DNA from: Spirochaetota bacterium
GTDB lineage: Bacteria > Spirochaetota > Spirochaetia > Treponematales > UBA12059
Length of the DNA stretch: 32,856 nt
Reading direction: 5' to 3'
NCBI GenBank assembly: GCA_003247225.1
Contig: QKAK01000045.1
Location: 1 to 32,856 of the forward strand
This document shows positions 9,880-17,693 of this stretch, one piece after another (the first letter of the stretch is position 1; each line of letters opens with the position of its first letter). Position numbers and translations under genes: made by a program. The notes under the pieces are model-generated. The model was not told the origin of the DNA, did not search any database, and saw only the letters and a list, made by a program, of their open reading frames with translations.

Positions 9880-9892
9880 CGAAGGCGGTCAA
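9863..9892 (-). promoter_or_regulatory. glnS promoter
   Basis: On the minus strand: TTGACC (9887-9892), an 18-base spacer, CATACT (9863-9868). The start site would be near 9856, giving a ~35-base leader with the AAGGAG ribosome site. Confidence 0.6.
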
Positions 9893-9897
9893 GGACG

Positions 9898-11409
9898 CTA
9901 GATCGCCGCCTTCAGCGCGGCGAGGGCCTTCTCGGCGCGGGCGATGGCCGCTTCCTTGCCGAGGACGGCGATGCTCTGGAACAGGGGCGGGCTGACCTTG
10001 GTGCCGGTCACCGCGACGCGCAGCGGCATCAGGAGGTCGCCGAGCTTGAGGCCGGCCTCCGCGGCGCCGGCGCGGAAGGCCGCCTCGCAGCCGTCGTGGT
10101 CGGCCGGGTCGTTCGCGCCGAGCAGCTCGACGGCCAGTCCGAGGGCGCGCGCGGCGCCCGCGGCGTCCATCTTCTTGGGCAGCAGCTCCTCGACCGGCGG
10201 CACGGCCGGCTCGGCGAACAGGAAGCGCAGCGCCTCGGGCGCGTCCGACAGGTACTTGAGCCGCTCCTTGACCAGCGGCGCCGCCGCGAGCAGCTTGGCG
10301 GCCTCGGCCGCGCCCGGCTCGGCCGCGATCAGCCCGGCCTCCGCCATGAAGGGCGCGATCCTCGCGGCCAGCTCCTCGTCGGACAGCATGCGTATGTACT
10401 GGCCGTTGAACCACTCGAGCTTGACGTAGTCGAACACGGCCGGCGCCTTGTTGATATGGTCCATGCTGAACAGCCGGGCCAGGTCCTCGAGCGAGTAGAG
10501 GTCGCGGCCGTCCTCGTAGGAGCAGCCGAGCATCGCGACGTAGTTGATCAGCGCCGCCTCGAGGTAGCCGCGCTTGCGGAACTCGTCGACCGCGGTGGCG
10601 CCGTGGCGCTTGCTGAGCTTGTGGCCGTCGTCGCCGAGCACCATCGGCAGGTGGCATAGCTTCGGCGGCTCCCAGCCGAAGGCCTCGTACATGATCATGT
10701 GGAGCGGCGCGGACGGGATCCACTCCTGGGCGCGCATCACGTGGGTGATGCCCATCAGGTGGTCGTCGACGACGTTGGCCAGGTGGTAGGTCGGGAAGCC
10801 GTCGCTCTTCAGGAGCACCGGGTCGGGGTTGACGTCGGCGTTCTTCCACTCGATGCGGCCGAGCAGGATGTCGTCGAAGCCGGTCACGCCGTCGAGCGGT
10901 ATCTTGAGCCGTATCACGTGGGGCTCGCCGGCGGCGGCGCGTCGCTTCGCCTCGGCCGGGTCGAGGCCGCGGCAGGTGCGAGGATAGCCGAAGCCGCCGG
11001 AGGCCTGGGCGTCGCCCTCCTGCTCGGGCTGCTCCTGGGCCAGGCCGGCTTTCTCGGCGTCCTTGGCCGCCGACTTGTCGTCGGAGCAGAAGCAGTAGTA
11101 GGCCTTGCCCATGTCGACGAGGCGCTCGGCGTGCTCGCGGTACAGCGCGAAGCGCTCCGACTGCGTGTACGGGCCGACGGGGCCGCCGACGTCCGGGCCC
11201 TCGTCCCAGTAGAAGCCGAGCCATCGGAAGGTGTCGTATAGGTTCTTGACGTAGACGTCCTGAGACCTGGTCCGGTCGGTGTCCTCGAGGCGGAGGATGA
11301 AGTCGCCGCCTACCGACCTGGCGAACAGGTAATTGAACAGGGCGGTGCGTACGCTCCCTATATGCTGCAGGCCCGTCGGCGACGGCGCGTATCTGACTCT
11401 GGCCTTCAT
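9898..11409 (-). CDS. gltX: Glutamyl-tRNA synthetase
   Basis: 503 residues, ATG start with GGAGG eight bases upstream. The N-terminal RYAPSPTGLQHIGS has the HIGH-type motif at 16-19, LEDTDRTRS follows, and the KMSKS loop is HKLSKRHG (264-268 for KLSKR). Together these are diagnostic of GluRS. The zinc-finger-like region has CFC (C106, C108) and C146 in YPRTCRG. Between them sits a 28-residue charged, Gln/Ala-rich insertion (about 110-138). The C-terminal helical domain binds the anticodon. It charges tRNA-Glu; with GlnRS encoded next, a discriminating enzyme is likely (inference). Its promoter carries a perfect palindrome over the start site. Confidence 0.97.
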   Translation of the reverse strand: MKARVRYAPSPTGLQHIGSVRTALFNYLFARSVGGDFILRLEDTDRTRSQDVYVKNLYDTFRWLGFYWDEGPDVGGPVGPYTQSERFALYREHAERLVDMGKAYYCFCSDDKSAAKDAEKAGLAQEQPEQEGDAQASGGFGYPRTCRGLDPAEAKRRAAAGEPHVIRLKIPLDGVTGFDDILLGRIEWKNADVNPDPVLLKSDGFPTYHLANVVDDHLMGITHVMRAQEWIPSAPLHMIMYEAFGWEPPKLCHLPMVLGDDGHKLSKRHGATAVDEFRKRGYLEAALINYVAMLGCSYEDGRDLYSLEDLARLFSMDHINKAPAVFDYVKLEWFNGQYIRMLSDEELAARIAPFMAEAGLIAAEPGAAEAAKLLAAAPLVKERLKYLSDAPEALRFLFAEPAVPPVEELLPKKMDAAGAARALGLAVELLGANDPADHDGCEAAFRAGAAEAGLKLGDLLMPLRVAVTGTKVSPPLFQSIAVLGKEAAIARAEKALAALKAAI

Positions 11410-11432
11410 CGTGGCTATCCTCCGCTGTAAAG

Positions 11433-11449
11433 TACTCGGTTACCGAGTA
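11433..11449. promoter_or_regulatory. Perfect 17-bp palindrome over the gltX transcription start
   Basis: TACTCGGT-T-ACCGAGTA, eight-base arms around one central base. It overlaps the last four bases of the gltX -10 box and the predicted start site, the classic place for a repressor operator. It is also upstream of the divergent gene at 11522. Confidence 0.6.
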
Positions 11450-11475
11450 TATAGGCCGCCGCGGGCCCTGATCAA
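11446..11475 (-). promoter_or_regulatory. gltX promoter
   Basis: On the minus strand: TTGATC (11470-11475), an 18-base spacer, TATACT (11446-11451). The leader to the ATG at 11409 is about 30 bases and contains GGAGG. Confidence 0.7.
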
Positions 11476-11521
11476 TCCTGCGCTATGGAGCGGGAGGCAT
11501 TATTCCGATACTATAGGGGAT

Positions 11522-12829
11522 ATGAAAGCGATGAAATCCGCGATCGCGTCGGCGCTGCTCGCGCTGGCGGCTCTGTCCCCCGTCCTGGCCCAGGACGGCG
11601 AAGGCTCGGTGTTCGCGCCCTACCCGTCACGCATACGGATAGGCGTGCGCGGCCGCGAGATAGTGCTGTCCTGGGAAGACAGCGCCGATATCACGTCCGG
11701 CTACGCGGTCTACCGCCACGACGAGTTCCCCGACGCGACGAACTTCGAGCGCGCCATGCTCCTGGGCTACTCGGATAACGGAGCCAAGGGCTTCGCGTAC
11801 GCGCCGGTCGACGATAAGCCGTACTATTACTTCGTGCTCGGCCGCGTCCCCGAGCCGGTGCCAGAGGGCTCGCCGGCCGAGTACCGTATCTTCATCCCGC
11901 TGCGCAACGTCCCTATCGAGCCGGTGGCCCTGGCCGCCCAGGCCGCCCCGCCGGCCGCTCCCGCTCCCGCGGCCACGGCCGGCGCCGAGCGCCCCAAGGC
12001 CGCGAAGCCCCGCCTGTCCGGCATCCTGGCCAGGGCCGACGGCGACTCCATCGTCGTATCGATAGACGCGGTCGGCGAGACCGGCAGGCTCGTCGTATAC
12101 CGCGGCACCGCGCCGATACGCTCCTCGTCGAACCTGCTCGACGCGGCTCTCGCCGCCATCGTCGACCAGGCCTCCGGCCCCTACCGGGATTATCCGGTCC
12201 CGGGCGTCGATTATTATTACGCGATCATCCCGGAGAAGGACCTGGTAGCCGGAGTCGTCGAGCTCAAGGCCGGCGTCAACGCGACGGCCTCGCCGGTATC
12301 GCTAAAGGCCGGGGCGTTCCGCGTCGGGTTGCCGTCCTCGGGCGCCGCCTCCAGGAGCATGCCGCTGCCCTACCTCGTGCTGACCAGGGGCTTCGAGGAC
12401 GCCAAGCCGGTCACGGCCGGCGACCCGACGCCCCGGGGCCGCACCCTCAGGGCCGAGACCGAGAAGGCCATCGCCTCGCTCGTGTCTACGTCCGGATCGA
12501 CGACCCGCGCCGAGCGCCCGATGATAACGATCTTCCCCGAGGACCTGCAGTCGGGCGGCGGAGGCGAGGAGTACGCGCTGCGGTCGATCGTCTCCGGCTA
12601 CTTCTCCAAGGGCTCGTACGCCGAGGCGGTCAGGCAGTTCACGCTGTACCTGTCGCTGCCGCGCTCCGACGCGAACGCCGCCAAGGCGCGATTCTACCGC
12701 GGGCAGGCGGAGGCGCTCGTCGGGTCGTACCGAGAGGCGTTCTTCGACCTACTGCAGTCGCAGGAGAGCTATCATATCGAGTCGTCGGCCTGGATCGACT
12801 ACATCCTCGAGGAGCTTCGCCGTCGCTAG
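11522..12829 (+). CDS. Exported protein with two fibronectin-III-like domains and a TPR-like tail
   Basis: 435 residues; no family recognised with certainty. Signal peptide at about 1-23 (MKAMKSAIASALLALAALSP). A first beta domain (about 35-130) has the fibronectin-III-like pattern IVLSWEDSADITSGYAVYR and later PYYYFVLG. A Pro/Ala-rich linker (about 140-165) precedes a second similar domain (170-260: GRLVVYRGTAPI, DYYYAIIPEKDL). The last ~90 residues form a TPR-like pair of helical hairpins (SGYFSKGSYAEAVRQFTLYL, AKARFYRGQAEALVGSYREA). An exported scaffold or envelope-associated protein is inferred. A -10-like TACTAT (11509-11514) ends seven bases before the ATG and no Shine-Dalgarno is seen; the -35 is poor. 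Confidence 0.75.
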   Translation: MKAMKSAIASALLALAALSPVLAQDGEGSVFAPYPSRIRIGVRGREIVLSWEDSADITSGYAVYRHDEFPDATNFERAMLLGYSDNGAKGFAYAPVDDKPYYYFVLGRVPEPVPEGSPAEYRIFIPLRNVPIEPVALAAQAAPPAAPAPAATAGAERPKAAKPRLSGILARADGDSIVVSIDAVGETGRLVVYRGTAPIRSSSNLLDAALAAIVDQASGPYRDYPVPGVDYYYAIIPEKDLVAGVVELKAGVNATASPVSLKAGAFRVGLPSSGAASRSMPLPYLVLTRGFEDAKPVTAGDPTPRGRTLRAETEKAIASLVSTSGSTTRAERPMITIFPEDLQSGGGGEEYALRSIVSGYFSKGSYAEAVRQFTLYLSLPRSDANAAKARFYRGQAEALVGSYREAFFDLLQSQESYHIESSAWIDYILEELRRR

Positions 12830-12879
12830 CGCTCCGTCGTCGCCGTCGCTAGCGCTCCGTCGCCGCTAGCGCCGGACTC
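12818..12879. repeat. 23-bp direct repeat with CGCTAGCG palindromes across a stop codon
   Basis: Two adjacent 23-base units (12818-12840 and 12841-12863) match at 22 of 23 positions. A third, partial copy follows. Each unit contains the palindrome CGCTAGCG or a close variant, and the TAG in the first unit is the stop codon of the upstream gene. The repeats fill the gap between two convergent genes (this stop and the galM stop at 12885). There is no T-run typical of a terminator. Confidence 0.75.
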
Positions 12880-12884
12880 CGTCC

Positions 12885-13922
12885 CTAGAAGCCGAAGCGA
12901 TACTCTATCGTATGCGCGTAGAGCCTGCCGGGCCTGAGCACGCAGTCCGGATACTCAGGCCGGTTCGGGCTGTCGGGGTAGTACTCGGCCTCGAGGCAGA
13001 AGCCCGAGTGCCTGTCGTAGACCGAGCCGCGCTTGCCGGCGACGCCCGACAGGAAATTACCGGAGTAGAACTGCACGCCGGGCATGTCGGTGAGCAGCTC
13101 GAGCCTGCGCCCGCTCCCGGGCTCGACGACGATCGCCGCTGTCCGCACCGCGCCGTCATAGCCGTCTACGGCGTAGCAATGGTCGTACCCGCCCGCGGCC
13201 CCTATGTCCCGGCCTATGGGCTTCGGCGCCGTAAAGTCGAACGGGCCGCCGGCGACCGGCGCCGGGGCGCCCGGCAGCGGGATAAGCGCGTCGCCGACCG
13301 GCAGGTAGGCCGTCGAGCGCAGCTCGAGCTCGTGGCCGAGCACGGAGCCGTTCCCCTCGCCGCGCAGGTTGAAGTAGGCGTGGTTGGTCAGGCTGACCGG
13401 CGTCGGCGCGTCGCTCCTGGCCTCGAAGCGCATGGTCAGCGAGCAGTCGTCCCCGAGCGTGAACAGGACCGACGCCTCGAGCCGCCCGGGATAGCCCTGG
13501 TCGCCGTCCGGGCTGACCAGCTCCATCCTGACGGCCGCCTCGCTACGGTCCGCCCCCGGCTCGGCGTTCCAGCAGCGCTTATCGAAGCCCTTGACGCCGC
13601 CGTGGAGCGAGTTCTCGCCGTCGTTGGCGCTCAATTCGTATTCCCGGCCGTCGAGCCCGAAGCGCGAACCGCCTATCCTGTTGGCGAAGCGCCCGACCGT
13701 CGCGCCGAAGTACGGCTGACGCGACGCGTAGCCGGCCAGCGACGACGGGCCGAGCAGCAGGTCCAGCCAGCCGCCCTCGCCGGTCGGCACCATCGCCGAG
13801 GTAACGGCTGCGCCGTACTCCGTGAGGCCGACGCGCATAGAGCCGTTATCGAGTATGAATAGCCTCGGCTGGTCGCCGTCCGGCAGCGTTCCGAAGGGCA
13901 TCGACTTGACGCTTGACGACAT
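12885..13922 (-). CDS. galM: Aldose 1-epimerase (galactose mutarotase)
   Basis: 345 residues, the usual size. GalM interconverts alpha and beta anomers of galactose/glucose. Motifs seen: YFGATVGRFANRIG with the substrate-binding Arg/Asn, NDGENSLHGGVKGFD, VSLTNHAYFNLRG with the catalytic His, GGYDHCYAVDG, and PGVQFYSGNFL with the C-terminal catalytic Glu in GFCLEAEYYPDSPN. The start is the ATG at 13922 (MSSSVKSMPFG). It lies two bases after the stop of the SDR gene, so it is the last gene of the murC-yicC-cmk-SDR unit and probably translationally coupled. An upstream in-frame extension to 14030 runs into the SDR gene and is not used. A carbohydrate role fits the GH57 gene nearby, but no shared pathway is proven. 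Confidence 0.93.
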   Translation of the reverse strand: MSSSVKSMPFGTLPDGDQPRLFILDNGSMRVGLTEYGAAVTSAMVPTGEGGWLDLLLGPSSLAGYASRQPYFGATVGRFANRIGGSRFGLDGREYELSANDGENSLHGGVKGFDKRCWNAEPGADRSEAAVRMELVSPDGDQGYPGRLEASVLFTLGDDCSLTMRFEARSDAPTPVSLTNHAYFNLRGEGNGSVLGHELELRSTAYLPVGDALIPLPGAPAPVAGGPFDFTAPKPIGRDIGAAGGYDHCYAVDGYDGAVRTAAIVVEPGSGRRLELLTDMPGVQFYSGNFLSGVAGKRGSVYDRHSGFCLEAEYYPDSPNRPEYPDCVLRPGRLYAHTIEYRFGF

Positions 13923-13924
13923 GG

Positions 13925-14764
13925 CTACGCTCCCTTCACGGAGTAGATCCTGAAATACGCCTTGAGCAGGGCCTCGCCGAGCCGCCTCGGCAGGAGGTCC
14001 TTGAGCCGCATCGCGGCTCGCTGCGGCCACGGCCCCAGCCGGTAGCGCGGGGCCAGACGCCTCTTCTCGAGCAGAGCCGTGACGAGCCTCGCGAACAGTA
14101 TGGGATCGGCGCCGTGCCTCTCCGAGTCGGCCATCACCGCGATGGCCCTGCGGCCGTTGTCGGCGTAGGGGCTATCGTCGGCCAGGCCGAAGGTACGGCG
14201 CGACGCGGTGAAGCCGGTCCTGAAGTCGCCCGGCTCCACGAGGGTAGCCTGCGCGCCCATGCCGACCAGCTCGAGGCGCAGCGCGTCGACGAAGGCGGCG
14301 AGCGCGGCCTTGCTCGCGGCGTAGTACGCCTGGTACGGCACGGCTATCGAGCCGGCGAGCGACCCGACTACGACGAGGCGGCCGCCGCTCGCGCGCAGGC
14401 CTGGCAGCGCGGCCCGTACGACGCGGACGACGCCCATGAAGTTGACGTCCATCTGGGCCGCGGCCTCGACGACGGGCGTCTCCTCGACCGGCCCGGCGAC
14501 GCCCATGCCGGCGCAGCATACGAGGGCGTCGATGCGCCCTTCCTTGGCCAGCACGTAGCCCACGGCGGTCGATACGGAGTCGTCGTCGGACGACTCGAGC
14601 CGTATCAGCTCGAAGAACTCGTCGGCCTTCCGGTCGCGGGCGCCGGGGTCCCGGCTCGTCCCGTAGACGGCGTAGCCGCGCTTGGCCAGCAGGGTCGCGC
14701 AGGCGTTGCCGAGGCCGCTGGAGGCGCCGGTCACGAGCGCCACCGTCCGTCTCCGCTCAGGCAC
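13925..14764 (-). CDS. Short-chain dehydrogenase/reductase (classical SDR)
   Basis: 279 residues. The Rossmann cofactor loop TGASSGLG is near residue 14, the NAG-type motif is replaced by CCAGMG, the catalytic Ser is in VVGSLAGS, and the catalytic pair is in YYAASKAAL (Y-x-x-x-K). TSRDPG after the second strand, with an Arg rather than an acidic residue, hints at NADPH preference. Substrate is unknown; the C-terminal extension (RLGPWPQRAAMRLKDLLPRR) resembles SDRs acting on lipid-like or retinol-like substrates, which is only a suggestion. The start overlaps the preceding cytidylate-kinase-like gene by eight bases. Confidence 0.88.
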   Translation of the reverse strand: MPERRRTVALVTGASSGLGNACATLLAKRGYAVYGTSRDPGARDRKADEFFELIRLESSDDDSVSTAVGYVLAKEGRIDALVCCAGMGVAGPVEETPVVEAAAQMDVNFMGVVRVVRAALPGLRASGGRLVVVGSLAGSIAVPYQAYYAASKAALAAFVDALRLELVGMGAQATLVEPGDFRTGFTASRRTFGLADDSPYADNGRRAIAVMADSERHGADPILFARLVTALLEKRRLAPRYRLGPWPQRAAMRLKDLLPRRLGEALLKAYFRIYSVKGA

Positions 14765-15314
14765 GTTCCGGCCCCCGGCCTATCGCCGCGATCACGACGT
14801 CGGCTATCCGCTCGGCGCTCAGCCGCTCGGTGTTGATCACCAGGTCGGCGAAGTCGTAGCGGTCGTTGTCGATGCCGTAGATGGACAGGTATCGCTCGCG
14901 GTCGGACTCGTCGCGCCGCTTCGTGAACGCGAGCACGTCGGCGTACTCGCCTCCCTCGCGCTGCTGGATCCGCCTGGCGCGCACGTCGCTCGAGGCGAGC
15001 AGGTAGACCTTGAGCTCGGCGTCGCGGACCAGCCAGATGGCCAGCCTGGAGCCGATCACGCAGTCGCCGCGATGGGCCATCTCCACCTGCCGCTCGTCGA
15101 GCCTGCGGTCGTACGACGGGTCGGCCTTGGCCATCTCCAGGAGCTTCGCGAACGGCACGCCCATCTCGTCGGCCATCGTATGGAAGGTATAATTGACGAG
15201 CTGGCGCCCGAGGCGCTCGGTTACCAGCCTCGATACGGTCGAGTTCCCGCAGCCGCTCTTGCCCGATATGGCTATGATCGACGGTTTCCTGGGGCCTTCC
15301 GCTACATCGCTCAT
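14757..15314 (-). CDS. Cytidylate-kinase-like protein with a non-canonical P-loop
   Basis: 185 residues, similar in layout to the short archaeal-type CMP kinases. An N-terminal P-loop strand IIAISGKSGCGNSTVS (13-28) is followed by DRRLDERQVEMAHRGDCVIGSRLAIWL, the nucleotide-monophosphate-binding region. RARRIQQREGG forms the lid, and YLSIYGIDNDRYDFADLVINT completes the fold. In the P-loop the usual G-K-S/T is G-N-S, so the phosphate-contacting lysine is an asparagine. Either another lysine substitutes or the protein has a different role. The start overlaps the yicC stop (ATGA), placing it between the YicC ribonuclease and the SDR. (d)CMP phosphorylation is the family expectation, unproven here. 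Confidence 0.75.
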   Translation of the reverse strand: MSDVAEGPRKPSIIAISGKSGCGNSTVSRLVTERLGRQLVNYTFHTMADEMGVPFAKLLEMAKADPSYDRRLDERQVEMAHRGDCVIGSRLAIWLVRDAELKVYLLASSDVRARRIQQREGGEYADVLAFTKRRDESDRERYLSIYGIDNDRYDFADLVINTERLSAERIADVVIAAIGRGPERA

Positions 15315-16174
15315 TCGACGTTCCTCGCCTGCTCGCGTATATTCTCGACCGCGTCCTTCATCCGGATGACCGCGTCCGAGACCTTCGCGTCGGCGCTCTT
15401 CGAGCCTATCGTGTTGGCCTCGCGGTTCATCTCCTGGCAGATGAAGTCGAGCTTCTTGCCGCAGACCGGCTCGTCCATCGCCGCCCTGAAGGCCGCGATA
15501 TGCGAGCGTAGCCTGACTATCTCCTCGTTGATCGTGTGCTTGGCCAGGTAGGAGGCCAGCTCGCCGAGCACGCGCGACTCGTCGACCAGGTCGCCCATGA
15601 CCTCCTCGAACTTGGCCCTCAGGGCCGCCTTAAGCCCGGCCTCGATGCCGGGGCCGGCCGCCTCGATGACGTCGAGCGCGGAGCCGAGCGACGCGAGCTT
15701 ATCCTCGAGGTCGGCCCGGGTGGCCGCCCCCTCGCGCTCGCGCTCGGCCTCGAACTCGTCGAGGCAGGCGCTCAGCGCCGGTTCGAGCGCGGTCCAGAGC
15801 CGGTCCGCGTCGACGTTTCGCTCGTAGCTCAGGATGCCGTCGACGCCGAGCAGGTGCGACAGCCTGACCGGCTCGTCGATGCCGGCGGCCTGGCCGAGCC
15901 CGCGTATCGCGTCGGCGACGGCCTTGGCGCTCGACGCGTCTATGGCGACCTCGGTGGGCATGTCGCCGCCGAGCACCCTGACGGACAGCTCCAGCTTGCC
16001 CCTGGCCACGCGACGCTCCACGAGCTCGCGCACCCGGCGCTCGAGCGGGCCGAGATAGCCGGGCATCTGTATCGACAGCTCGAGGAACCTGTTGTTCCAG
16101 GACTTGACGACTATCGAGGCCTTGATGGCCGGCGAGTCGAGCCGCGCCGAGCCGTATCCGGTCATGCTCTTCAT
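15311..16174 (-). CDS. yicC: YicC-family endoribonuclease
   Basis: 287 residues, the standard length. The start is the ATG at 16174 (MKSMTGYGSA, the conserved family N-terminus) with AAAGGA upstream. It overlaps the murC stop by four bases (ATGA). The C-terminal signature PVCGKKLDFICQEMNREANTIGSK-like segment (GKKLDFICQEMNREANTIG) is intact. It is a region of metal- and RNA-contacting residues in the family, whose E. coli member is an endoribonuclease acting on small RNAs. In many bacteria yicC sits beside a guanylate kinase gene; here a CMP-kinase-like gene takes that place. Cytoplasmic. Confidence 0.93.
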   Translation of the reverse strand: MKSMTGYGSARLDSPAIKASIVVKSWNNRFLELSIQMPGYLGPLERRVRELVERRVARGKLELSVRVLGGDMPTEVAIDASSAKAVADAIRGLGQAAGIDEPVRLSHLLGVDGILSYERNVDADRLWTALEPALSACLDEFEAEREREGAATRADLEDKLASLGSALDVIEAAGPGIEAGLKAALRAKFEEVMGDLVDESRVLGELASYLAKHTINEEIVRLRSHIAAFRAAMDEPVCGKKLDFICQEMNREANTIGSKSADAKVSDAVIRMKDAVENIREQARNVE

Positions 16175-17652
16175 GATTGTCCTTTCGATCGCGCCTCGGC
16201 CGCGGCCCTGGCATCGTACAGGGCGCGTCCCAGCTTCCAGTTGTCGCCGGCGCCCATCGTCACGAAGAGGTCCCCCGGGCGCAGTTCGTCCGACAGGAAC
16301 GGCAGCGCGTCGAGCGGGTCCTCGTAATAGCGGCGGCTCGGCCTTTCCGGCTCCGGCGTCGCCGCGAGGGTGCGCTCGTAGAGGAGCCGTCCCGTCGTCT
16401 CCGGGTCCGGGGCCTCGCGGGCCGACGGGTAGATGCGATGCAGCGCGAGGAGATCGGCGTCCGCGAATGACGAGGCGAACTCGTCGAGCAGGGCCTTCGT
16501 CCTCGAGCAGGTATGCGACATGAAATCGACGACGAGGCGCCGCTCCGGGTAGAATTCGCGCAGGCCGGCCAGGGTGGACCGTATGGCGGTCGGATGGTGG
16601 CCGTAGTCGTCCATGAACAGGACCCCGCCGGCCTCGCCGAGCACCTCGGACCTGCGCCGGGAGCCGGAGAACGACTCGAGGGCCTCGGACATCGCCCGCA
16701 GCTCGCCTCCGGTCAATCGCCTGCCCCCGTCCCTGTCCGCGACGATGGCGGCTATCAGCGCTATCGCGCCGGCCGCGTCGAGCGCGACGTGGCGGCCGGG
16801 CACCCGGAGCCGCCACTCGAGGCCGAAGCCTCGCAGCCTGAAGACCCCGCGCTCGCGCTCGACACGGTAGCCCTCCATGCCGAAGTCGCCGGGCGCCGTA
16901 TAGCCGTACGGCACGCCGCGCAGGTCCGGCCTGGCGGCCTTGGCCAGGCTCCAGGCGTCCACGGCTCCGGGGTCGTCGGCGCAGTAGACGGCCGCGCCGC
17001 CCGGAGGCAGGGCGCTCAGGTACTCGACGAAGGCCGCGCGGATGGCCCCGTAATCGGGATAGTAGTCCTGATGGTCCGGCTCGACGCTCGTCAGCACGAC
17101 GCGGCGCGGCTTGAAGGCCATGAAGCTCCTGCGGTACTCGCAGGTCTCGGCTATCAGCAGCTCGTTACCCATCGTTATGGTCGAGCGGCCGCCGAAGGCG
17201 CCGACCGCGCTGCCTACGAGCACCGCGGTCGGCAGCCCGGCGGCTCGGGCCATCACGCCGGCGAGCGCGGTCGTCGTCGTCTTGCCGTGCACGCCGCAGA
17301 CGCCGCTCGAGTCGCGGCTCGCCGACAGCGAGCCGAGGGCCTCCGGGTAGCTCATCGTCGGGACGCCGGCGGCCTCGGCCTCGGCGAGCTCGGGGTTGGA
17401 GGCGGCTGAATAGGCCTTCGAGTAGATGACCAGGTCGACGCCGCCGCGCACGTTATCGGCGGAGAACGGCGATACGGGCACGCCTATGGCGGCGAGCACC
17501 TCGTCGGTATAGAACGTATCGTCGACGTCCGAGCCGGTGACGACGGCGCCGGCGCCTACGAGCAGCTCAGCCAGGGCGCAGACGCCCGTGCCCTTGGCGC
17601 CGACCAGGTGTATTCGGAATCCCGCCAGGTCGGCGGGCAAGGTTGCGGACAT
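16171..17652 (-). CDS. murC: UDP-N-acetylmuramate--L-alanine ligase
   Basis: 493 residues. MurC adds L-Ala to UDP-MurNAc with ATP, the first step of peptidoglycan stem-peptide synthesis. The N-terminal UDP-binding loop is HLVGAKGTGVCALAELL, a variant of the more usual G-I-G-G-x-G-M. The central ATP-binding motif GVHGKTTTT is at 120-128 (K124). Also visible are AETCEYRRSF, TSVEPDHQDYY and FMDDYGHHPTAI. The C-terminal domain ends GDLFVTMGAGDNWKLG. It is the first gene of a five-gene unit with yicC, the cytidylate-kinase-like gene, the SDR and galM. Its promoter ends six bases before the ATG and no ribosome site is present, so a leaderless message is predicted. Confidence 0.95.
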   Translation of the reverse strand: MSATLPADLAGFRIHLVGAKGTGVCALAELLVGAGAVVTGSDVDDTFYTDEVLAAIGVPVSPFSADNVRGGVDLVIYSKAYSAASNPELAEAEAAGVPTMSYPEALGSLSASRDSSGVCGVHGKTTTTALAGVMARAAGLPTAVLVGSAVGAFGGRSTITMGNELLIAETCEYRRSFMAFKPRRVVLTSVEPDHQDYYPDYGAIRAAFVEYLSALPPGGAAVYCADDPGAVDAWSLAKAARPDLRGVPYGYTAPGDFGMEGYRVERERGVFRLRGFGLEWRLRVPGRHVALDAAGAIALIAAIVADRDGGRRLTGGELRAMSEALESFSGSRRRSEVLGEAGGVLFMDDYGHHPTAIRSTLAGLREFYPERRLVVDFMSHTCSRTKALLDEFASSFADADLLALHRIYPSAREAPDPETTGRLLYERTLAATPEPERPSRRYYEDPLDALPFLSDELRPGDLFVTMGAGDNWKLGRALYDARAAAEARSKGQS

Positions 17653-17658
17653 GGATCC

Positions 17659-17687
17659 ATACTAGCTGAAAGCCGGTACCTGTGCAA
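17659..17687 (-). promoter_or_regulatory. murC promoter, predicted leaderless
   Basis: On the minus strand: TTGCAC (17682-17687), a 17-base spacer, TAGTAT (17659-17664), then six bases (GGATCC) to the ATG at 17652. The -35 and -10 each match five of six and four of six consensus bases or better, and nothing resembling a Shine-Dalgarno fits before the ATG. Confidence 0.65.
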
Positions 17688-17693
17688 TCGCGG

